Below are positions 58,232-64,000 of a stretch of 64,000 nt of DNA, piece after piece. Within the stretch, counting starts at the first letter, position 1. The number at the start of each line of letters is the position of its first letter. The DNA is from Candidatus Gottesmanbacteria bacterium RIFCSPHIGHO2_01_FULL_46_14 (GTDB taxonomy: Bacteria; Patescibacteriota; Microgenomatia; UBA10105; UBA927). A program made the position numbers and the translations under genes. The stretch lies in the NCBI GenBank assembly GCA_001780895.1, contig MFJJ01000010.1:1-64000 (forward strand), read 5' to 3'. Under the pieces are notes generated by a model. It had not been told where the DNA came from and did not search any database. It saw only the letters and a program-made list of their open reading frames with translations.

Positions 58232-58609
58232 ATGCCTCGAACGAAGAAAACTGCGAAAGAAGTAAAGAAACAAACCAAAACTTCCAAAGGAACTCCTAAA
58301 AAAGTTGCCAAAAAAGAAAAAAAGGAAGCGGTGGTCGTTGCTCCTGCGCCAAGTGCAGAAAAGCAAGTGGTTATTACGCAATTTCAAGTCAAACAGGGCG
58401 ATACCGGAAGCCCAGAAGTGCAGGTTGCGCTCCTGACTAAACGCATTGAAAAACTCGTTGGGCATCTGAAAGGTAATCCGTCGGATAATCATTCCCGGCG
58501 CGGGTTACTGGGAATTGTCAGCAAACGCCGGAGACTATTAAATTACTTGGAAAAGAAGGATGACAGGCGATATAAAATAATTGCACAGAAACTCGGGCTT
58601 TCTAAATGA
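58232..58609 (+). CDS. rpsO: 30S ribosomal protein S15 with N-terminal extension
   Basis: 125 residues; the S15 core (QFQVKQGDTGSPEVQVALLTKRIEKLVGHLKGNPSDNHSRRGLLGIVSKRRRLLNYL) occupies the last 80. The first 45 residues are an added Lys/Ala-rich tail (PRTKKTAKEVKKQTKTSKG...KKEKKEAVVVAPAPS). The usual start motif is absent, so the extension replaces it. S15 binds 16S rRNA and contacts the 50S bridge. Overlaps pnp by ATGA, the classic rpsO-pnp order. Confidence 0.95.
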   Translation: MPRTKKTAKEVKKQTKTSKGTPKKVAKKEKKEAVVVAPAPSAEKQVVITQFQVKQGDTGSPEVQVALLTKRIEKLVGHLKGNPSDNHSRRGLLGIVSKRRRLLNYLEKKDDRRYKIIAQKLGLSK

Positions 58610-60768
58610 AGATTACCAAAAAAACAGTAGATATAGGTGGGAGAACGCTTTCTCTGGAAGTAGGCAGGTTTGCCGAACAGGCAAGTGCTTCTGTTCTTGC
58701 GAGCTACGGCGATACCATGGTATTGGCCACAGTCACCGCTTCCTCCAAAGAAACGACGCTTGATTACTTCCCGCTTTCTGTTGAATATGTGGAGCGTCTC
58801 TACGCCGGAGGCCGCATCAAAGGAAGCCGTTGGGTCAAACGCGAAGGCAGGCCATCGGACGATGCAGTGCTTGCCGGGCGGGTCATTGATCGATCGATCC
58901 GACCGCTATTCCCCAAAACCTATAAGCACGACGTACAGGTGATTATTACCGTTTTGTCCGTCGACGGAGTCAATGATCCGGATATTTTGGGTTTAGTGGC
59001 CACATCAGCGGCAATTGCACTATCCCCTATCCCATGGAATGGGCCGATAGCCGGTGTGCGCGTGGGCTACGTTAAAGACAACGGCAACAGTTCGTTTTTG
59101 ATAAATCCGACCATAACGGAGCAGGGACTGTCCGATTTTGATTTTGTCGTTTCGGGTACCCGCGAAAAGACCGTTATGCTTGAAGGTGGATTTTGTGAGA
59201 CTCCCGAGAATGTGGTATTTGAAGCAATTGGGAAAGCAAAAGAAGCCAACGCAAAAATTATTGATTGTATTACATCGCTTGTCAAAGCTGTCGGAAGCAC
59301 AAAAGTCCCGGTTTCTCTCGTGAGCCAAGCAGATGAACTCAAGATTAAAATTAGTCAGGATTACAAAAAAGAAATGGCCGAGGCTTTTGCCAAAAAAGCC
59401 CAAAAAGAATTTGGCGGAGCGGAAGTGGCTGAGCTTGCTAAGATTATCGCAGAGGCATACGGAAAGGACTATACCGTCAAAGTTATTGAGGAAGCGCTTG
59501 ACGGGCTGTTCAAAAAGCAGGTTCGCGATAATGTTTTGGAAAAAGGACAGCGCTTTGACGGAAGGAAGATTGACGAAGTACGCCCGGTTTCCGTCGACGT
59601 GGGTATCTTGCCGCGAACACACGGGAGCGCAGTATTTCAGCGCGGCCAAACACAAGTACTGACCGTGGCTACTTTGGGGACACCAAGTCTCGAGCAGCTT
59701 ATTGAAAGTCCGGCAGGAGAGGAATCAAAACGCTATATCCATCACTACAGTATGCCGCCGTACTCAGTTGGCGAAACAGGCCGCGTAGGAACGCCCTCCC
59801 GCCGCGAAATTGGTCACGGTGCGCTTGCCGAGCGGGCGCTTCTTTCGGTTATTCCCTCTGAAGAAGAATTTCCCTACACTATTCGGCTCGTGTCGGAAGT
59901 CATGTCGAGCAATGGTTCAACCTCAATGGCGTCGACCTGCGGATCAACTTTAGCGCTTATGGATGCAGGAGTTCCAATCAAAGAGCCGGTCTCCGGAATT
60001 TCGATTGGTCTCATGACCGACAAGAAAAAATTCGTGTTACTCACCGACATTATGGGGATAGAAGATTTCGCCGGTGATATGGATTTTAAAGTAGCTGGAA
60101 CCAAAAATGGCATTACCGCAATCCAATTAGATATCAAGATCGACGGACTCACTGACGAGATCGTTGAGGGGACATTGGAGCGGGCAAAAGTTGCGCGATT
60201 GAAGATTTTGGCGGATATGCTTGCTGTTCTTGATGCGCCCAGAAAAGCACTTTCTCAGTACGCGCCCAAAGTCCAGATTGTCAAAGTTCCGACGGAAAAA
60301 ATCGGCGAAGTTATTGGTCCCGGTGGCCGGATGATCAGGCAGATTATCGCAACCACTGGTGCAACCGTGGATGTCAACGATGATGGATCTATCGTTATGT
60401 CCGGTAGCGCCGAGGCGGTAGATAAAGCCGTTACCTGGGTTCAGGGGTTGACGCGCGATGTGCAGGTTAATGAGGAATTTGAGGGAGAAGTGAAGCGAAT
60501 TTTACCATTTGGTGCGTTTGTTGAAGTATTGCCGGGAAAAGAAGGCATGGTTCATGTTTCGCAGATGTCAACAGGTTTTGTGAACGATCCCAATGACGTC
60601 GTGAAGCTCGGTCAAAAAGTGAAGGTTCGGGTCATGGAAATAGACGATCAACATCGGGTGAATTTATCAATGCTTTTCGGCGACGATGCCAAAAAGGTAG
60701 CCCCTCGGCAGCGTCAGGATGGTGGAGACCGACCTCGCAGATCGTTCGACCGGAAGCGCAGATATTAA
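58606..60768 (+). CDS. pnp: Polyribonucleotide nucleotidyltransferase
   Basis: 720 residues, full length: first RNase PH domain (KKTVDIGGRTLSLEVGRFAEQASASVLASYGDTMVLATV), helical linker, second RNase PH domain (RPVSVDVGILPRTHGSAVFQRGQTQVLTVATLG; GRREIGHGALAERAL-like RREIGHGALAERALL), KH (TEKIGEVIGPGGRMIRQI) and S1 (FEGEVKRILPFGAFVEVLPGKEGMVHVSQM). It degrades RNA 3-prime to 5-prime with phosphate. Coupled to rpsO by ATGA. Confidence 0.97.
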   Translation: MKITKKTVDIGGRTLSLEVGRFAEQASASVLASYGDTMVLATVTASSKETTLDYFPLSVEYVERLYAGGRIKGSRWVKREGRPSDDAVLAGRVIDRSIRPLFPKTYKHDVQVIITVLSVDGVNDPDILGLVATSAAIALSPIPWNGPIAGVRVGYVKDNGNSSFLINPTITEQGLSDFDFVVSGTREKTVMLEGGFCETPENVVFEAIGKAKEANAKIIDCITSLVKAVGSTKVPVSLVSQADELKIKISQDYKKEMAEAFAKKAQKEFGGAEVAELAKIIAEAYGKDYTVKVIEEALDGLFKKQVRDNVLEKGQRFDGRKIDEVRPVSVDVGILPRTHGSAVFQRGQTQVLTVATLGTPSLEQLIESPAGEESKRYIHHYSMPPYSVGETGRVGTPSRREIGHGALAERALLSVIPSEEEFPYTIRLVSEVMSSNGSTSMASTCGSTLALMDAGVPIKEPVSGISIGLMTDKKKFVLLTDIMGIEDFAGDMDFKVAGTKNGITAIQLDIKIDGLTDEIVEGTLERAKVARLKILADMLAVLDAPRKALSQYAPKVQIVKVPTEKIGEVIGPGGRMIRQIIATTGATVDVNDDGSIVMSGSAEAVDKAVTWVQGLTRDVQVNEEFEGEVKRILPFGAFVEVLPGKEGMVHVSQMSTGFVNDPNDVVKLGQKVKVRVMEIDDQHRVNLSMLFGDDAKKVAPRQRQDGGDRPRRSFDRKRRY

Positions 60769-60797
60769 CCTTCGGTTCCTCGTGATACTATTACACT

Positions 60798-61883
60798 ATG
60801 TCCAAGCTCACCGATGAAGTGGAGGCACTTCGAAAAAAACTTAGTGAAGCGCACGTTCCAAAAGAATTAACAACGCGTGTTGAAGGCAATTTGGAAGAAA
60901 TACTTCGTATTGAACATGACATTACTTCCCGCGCGCACATTGATCAAATCCTCCGTTACGTCGATTGGGTACTCCATCTCCCATGGGATACGCGAACCAA
61001 TGACGTTCTTGATTTACCCAAGGCACGAGAGATTCTCAATAAACACCACTACGGCTTGGAGCCAGTTAAAATCCGAATTTTGGAGTATTTAGCAATATTG
61101 AAGCTTAACCTTGATCGCTGGAAGAATGAGTCGTCCACCAATGAGGCAAAGCTTTCTCATGCAATTTTGGCTCGTCGTGCACCGATTTTGTGTTTAGTAG
61201 GACTCGTCGGTACCGGAAAAACGACGCTTGCTAAATCGATTGCCGAGGCAATGGGGAGGCGCTACGTGCGTATTCCATTTGGAGGAATGAGTGATTCTCT
61301 GGATCTTCGTGGACAATCCCGTGTACGAGCTGATGCGGAGATAGGTTTAATCCTCAAGGGACTCCGGTTTGCCGGGACAAAAAATCCCGTGATATTGCTC
61401 GACGAAATAGACCGTGTCGCAGAACAAACCCGCGGTGACATTATGGGAGTGCTCGTTGAGCTTTTGGATCCGGAACAAAACGTCGCATTCACCGATCATT
61501 ATTTGGACTATCCGTTTGATTTATCTGAAGTCCTTTTTATCGCAACGGCCAATAATACGACCAACATCGCTACAGCAGTCCTCGATCGTTTGGAACCGAT
61601 CCAGATGCCTTCCTATAGCGACGAAGAAAAGATCACTATTGCAAAAGATTATGTTCTCCCACAGCTCATGGCTGAATCAGGGCTCACGAAAGAAAATTTA
61701 ACCATTGATGAGTCCATTTGGCCTAAACTCGTCAGACCCTTGGGCTATGATGCCGGCATCAGAAGTCTCGAGCGCACCATGAATAGTCTGTGTCGCAAAG
61801 TTGCCCGCATGATTGTGGAAGGAAAGGGAAAGAGCTTCACCGTAACGCCGGAAAATATAAAGGAATTTATCGAAACGTATTAA
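60798..61883 (+). CDS. Lon-type AAA+ ATPase lacking substrate and protease domains
   Basis: 361 residues. LRIEHDITSRAHIDQILRYVDWVLHLPWD is the helical part before the Lon ATPase, then HHYGLEPVKIRILEYLAIL, Walker A CLVGLVGTGKTTLAKSIAEAMGRRYVRIPFGGMSD, Walker B VILLDEIDR, and the small domain GYDAGIRSLERTMNSLCRKVARMIVEGKG. It stops where Lon would go on to the Ser-Lys protease, with no frame open beyond. TACTAT (60786-60791) ends 6 nt before the ATG. A Lon-derived remodeller or regulatory ATPase is the likeliest reading. Confidence 0.82.
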   Translation: MSKLTDEVEALRKKLSEAHVPKELTTRVEGNLEEILRIEHDITSRAHIDQILRYVDWVLHLPWDTRTNDVLDLPKAREILNKHHYGLEPVKIRILEYLAILKLNLDRWKNESSTNEAKLSHAILARRAPILCLVGLVGTGKTTLAKSIAEAMGRRYVRIPFGGMSDSLDLRGQSRVRADAEIGLILKGLRFAGTKNPVILLDEIDRVAEQTRGDIMGVLVELLDPEQNVAFTDHYLDYPFDLSEVLFIATANNTTNIATAVLDRLEPIQMPSYSDEEKITIAKDYVLPQLMAESGLTKENLTIDESIWPKLVRPLGYDAGIRSLERTMNSLCRKVARMIVEGKGKSFTVTPENIKEFIETY

Positions 61884-61896
61884 GCGGAATTATTAT

Positions 61897-61928
61897 GATA
61901 CTGTATTACTGAACAGTAATACAGTATC
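61897..61928. promoter_or_regulatory. 32-bp palindrome upstream of second TrpR-like gene
   Basis: GATACTGTATTACTG (61897-61911), centre AA, then the exact reverse complement (61914-61928). It ends 19 nt before the ATG. There is no T-run, so an operator is more likely than a terminator. Confidence 0.75.
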
Positions 61929-61947
61929 CAGTTTATCGAAATTGAAT

Positions 61948-62337
61948 ATGACTAGGGTATCCCGAGTTCCGCTCAGTAACAAAGAGAAGTTGTCATTGAC
62001 TGAAGAGTTTTGGAACACACTCGGAGAATTGAATAAAACGCAGGTCGAGCATTTTTTTAGAGAGTTCTTTTCGCCAACGGAGATTGTAATGTTTGCAAAG
62101 AGACTTCATATTTTAAAAAGTCTTCGACAGAACACTACATATGAGCACATACAACAAGGCATTAAGGTTACTGAGCCTACGATCGCCAAGATGAGTGCAA
62201 TACTGCAACGCGGCGATGAAGATTTTTTCCGTATTCTTGATTACTTAATTCGTGATGAAAACAGTAGATGGCAAGCATATCTCGATTCTCGTAAACCTCA
62301 CATTCGGGGAAAAATGATTTTTCATGTTAATAGATAG
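61948..62337 (+). CDS. TrpR/YerC-like transcriptional regulator, second paralog
   Basis: 129 residues from ATG 61948 (a TTG at 61942 is less likely). FFREFFSPTEIVMFAKRLHILKSL and TTYEHIQQGIKVTEPTIAKMSAIL give the TrpR-type helical bundle with its helix-turn-helix (YEHIQQGIKVTEPTIAKM). FSPTEIVMFAKRL parallels FSPTERVMLAKRL in the paralog at 20194. It lies between two palindromes of one type (61897, 62339), different from those of its paralog. RNase J follows the second palindrome. Confidence 0.82.
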   Translation: MTRVSRVPLSNKEKLSLTEEFWNTLGELNKTQVEHFFREFFSPTEIVMFAKRLHILKSLRQNTTYEHIQQGIKVTEPTIAKMSAILQRGDEDFFRILDYLIRDENSRWQAYLDSRKPHIRGKMIFHVNR

Positions 62338-62338
62338 T

Positions 62339-62366
62339 TACTTTATTACTGTCCAGTAATTAAGTA
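62339..62366. promoter_or_regulatory. 28-bp near-palindrome before RNase J
   Basis: TACTTTATTACTG (62339-62351), centre TC, CAGTAATTAAGTA (62354-62366), one mismatch between arms. It shares ATTACTG-N2-CAGTAAT with the 61897 palindrome and ends 15 nt before the RNase J ATG, where it would overlap its promoter. Confidence 0.7.
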
Positions 62367-62381
62367 TTACATTACAGACAT

Positions 62382-64000
62382 ATGAGACGTTTTTTTCAAA
62401 GAAGAAAACAACAAACTGTTTTTCAGGGTTCTTCGGGAAGTGGGAAAGATTCAGTTCGTGTTATCCCTCTTGGCGGGACGGGGAATGTGACGAAAAATAT
62501 GTTCGTCTATGAGTATCGCTATGATGGAAAACTCCGGGATATACTTCTGGTTGATTGCGGTATCGGATTTCCAGACCCGGATATGTATGGCGTCGATTTA
62601 GTCATACCCGATGTGCGATATTTGGAAAACAAACGAAACGCTATCAGGGGATTGGTGTTTACTCACGGACATGATGATCACATTGCGGGGATTCCCTATG
62701 TTTATCACAAACTGGGGAGTATTCCCATGTGGGCAACGACGCTCACCGCAGCGTTTGCCAATATTAAGCTCAATGAAATTCACATTCGGGAGCGAGTCAA
62801 GGCAGTCTCGTTTGATACGACGCTTCGGATAGGGCCGTTTACCGTATCATTTGTCCGCGTGACCCACTCGGTACCAGATGCGGCGAATTTGATTATTCAA
62901 ACGCCGATTGGAATGTTTTATCACGGCAGCGATTTTAAGTTTGATTTTGACCCCCTTGACGGGAAAAAATCAGAGCTCGAAAAAATTACCGCGGCGGGCA
63001 AGCGCGGAGTACTCTGTTTGCTCACTGACTCATTGGGAAGCGAACGGCCGGGGTTTACCCCGTCTGAACAGGCCGTAGGTGATACGCTGGAAAAAGAGCT
63101 CCGCTTAAGTACCGGTAAGTTTCTTTTTACCACGCAGTCGAGTAATATCTCCCGTATTCAATTAGCAATTGAACTCGGTCTCAAGTATCATCGGCAAATT
63201 GCATTCTTAGGAAGAAGTATCGATCAGAATGTGGAAGAGGCAGTAAAACTTGGTTACATGAAGTTTCCCCGCGAGGCCTTGATCGGCGATCGGGATCTCA
63301 AACGAATTCCGGCCAATAAGCAATTCCTGGTCGTTGCCGGGAGCCAAGGGCAGTCTGATTCAGCGCTCACGCGGATTGCAAATGATACCCATCGATTTGT
63401 CCATTTAGAAGAGAGCGATACGGTGGTATTTTCAGCCGATCCGATCCCCGGGCACGAAAATGACGTGGGGAGTCTTATAGACCAAATATATCGAAAAGGC
63501 GCGCGCGTTTCCTACTCTTCCATAATGGAGGATCTTCATGTATCCGGCCACGGGAGCCAAGGCGACTTAATGCTTATGCTTTCAGCATTAGGTCCCAGAT
63601 ATGTGTTTCCTATCGGAGGGACGTATCGTCACACCATGCAATATCGAAGATTGGCCCAAGACATTGGATACGAGAAGCGCGATATTCTTATTCCGGAAGA
63701 AGGCGATGTCATAGAATTTCGGTCCGATGCTCCCCCCAGGGTTGCAGAACGCATAGCCCTAGAAAACGTCATGATAGACGGATTGGGAATTGGAGATGTT
63801 GGCGATATCGTCCTGCGTGATCGCCAAACGATAGCCAAAGAAGGAATTGTTGTCGTGGTTGTACCGATTGAGCAGTCATCGAGTCGTGTGGTCGGAGGAG
63901 TTGATATTATTTCACGCGGATTTGTCTATATGAGGCAATCGGGGAAATTGGTTGATGATGCCAAGCGTATCGTGTCAGCTTCTCTGAAGCTTCGAAAAGG
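62382..64000 (+). CDS. rnj: Ribonuclease J, 3-prime end beyond window
   Basis: The frame is open from ATG 62382 to the right edge (539 codons seen). MBL core: VIPLGGTGNVTKNMFVYEY, VDCGIGFPDPDMYGVD, GLVFTHGHDDHIAGIPYV (HxHxDH), VRVTHSVPDAANLII, FYHGSDFKFD; beta-CASP part: LTDSLGSERPGFTPSE, FTTQSSNISRIQLAIE, GSQGQSDSALTRIAN, VSGHGSQGDLMLML and FPIGGTYRHTMQYRRLA; the start of the C-terminal domain is present. RNase J is a 5-prime exo- and endonuclease. A palindrome bound by a TrpR-like protein may control it. Confidence 0.93.
   Translation, partial: MRRFFQRRKQQTVFQGSSGSGKDSVRVIPLGGTGNVTKNMFVYEYRYDGKLRDILLVDCGIGFPDPDMYGVDLVIPDVRYLENKRNAIRGLVFTHGHDDHIAGIPYVYHKLGSIPMWATTLTAAFANIKLNEIHIRERVKAVSFDTTLRIGPFTVSFVRVTHSVPDAANLIIQTPIGMFYHGSDFKFDFDPLDGKKSELEKITAAGKRGVLCLLTDSLGSERPGFTPSEQAVGDTLEKELRLSTGKFLFTTQSSNISRIQLAIELGLKYHRQIAFLGRSIDQNVEEAVKLGYMKFPREALIGDRDLKRIPANKQFLVVAGSQGQSDSALTRIANDTHRFVHLEESDTVVFSADPIPGHENDVGSLIDQIYRKGARVSYSSIMEDLHVSGHGSQGDLMLMLSALGPRYVFPIGGTYRHTMQYRRLAQDIGYEKRDILIPEEGDVIEFRSDAPPRVAERIALENVMIDGLGIGDVGDIVLRDRQTIAKEGIVVVVVPIEQSSSRVVGGVDIISRGFVYMRQSGKLVDDAKRIVSASLKLRK

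Overview
The window looks like a contiguous piece of a Patescibacteria (CPR) chromosome, most likely Microgenomates-like. The lineage is inferred from gene content: minimal-length housekeeping proteins, surface proteins with a transmembrane anchor followed by a Q...R-x-[KR]-A-A motif, a type IV pilus PilN/PilO pair, a Cys-rich repeat protein with a partner zinc-ribbon protein, many tiny toxin-antitoxin pairs, and very tight packing. TGA is used as a normal stop (many ATGA overlaps), so this is not a code-25 lineage. No rRNA, tRNA, CRISPR array, transposase or prophage was seen. No gene-free stretch exceeds about 300 bases; the longest poorly coding one (52319-52618) holds a frameshifted small ORF and a hairpin.

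Layout. 1-5609: accessory block (MBL-fold enzyme, hydrolase, acetyltransferase, DUF433/DUF5615 pair, C45 acyltransferase, a dead SDR start, an antitoxin/VapC pair, an SDR with altered catalytic residues, a flavin-binding protein). 5602-8254: envelope M23 peptidase divergent from a PEGA/SH3 protein, then a small retropepsin/DUF5678 cassette next to a relic of a ubiA 3-prime end. 8281-14161 (minus): polyprenyl-phosphate glycan operon (two GT2, a GT-C, a membrane protein, a WecA/MraY-like transferase, a DPPR-synthase-like UbiA) with a divergent flavoprotein. 15552-18520: metG-tatD and tiny membrane proteins. 18541-24689: rmuC, then a kinase / TrpR-like regulator / zinc-ribbon / Cys-rich module punctuated by three copies of a 30-bp palindrome, and a VirD4-like ATPase. 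24686-38473: GT-C, helicase-nuclease, AbiE-type pair, surface proteins, two FemAB-like ligases, PcrA-like helicase, tpiA, LCP protein. 38468-49181: surface/pilus block with Thr-Pro linkers, FN3/Ig-like and cohesin-like domains, PilN/PilO, rpsT and murJ. 49213-54141: CIRCE-controlled hrcA-grpE-dnaK and dnaJ. 54158-64000: nusA (with a terminator in its leader), infB, DHH protein, rpsO, pnp, a Lon-type ATPase with no protease domain, a second TrpR-like regulator flanked by its own palindromes, and RNase J.

Two window-wide themes. First, at 18 starts a good -10 hexamer ends only 6-9 nt before the start codon, with no Shine-Dalgarno sequence, which implies widespread leaderless transcription; this was used to choose several starts. 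Second, both TrpR-like regulators lie between copies of a private long palindrome, one set around a kinase and metal-binding-like proteins, the other directly before RNase J. This is the best candidate here for an undescribed regulatory system. Small decay relics (SDR head, UbiA tail, FemAB tail) beside small cassettes, and GC-rich palindromes inserted in frame into three essential-type genes, show how accessory DNA turns over.
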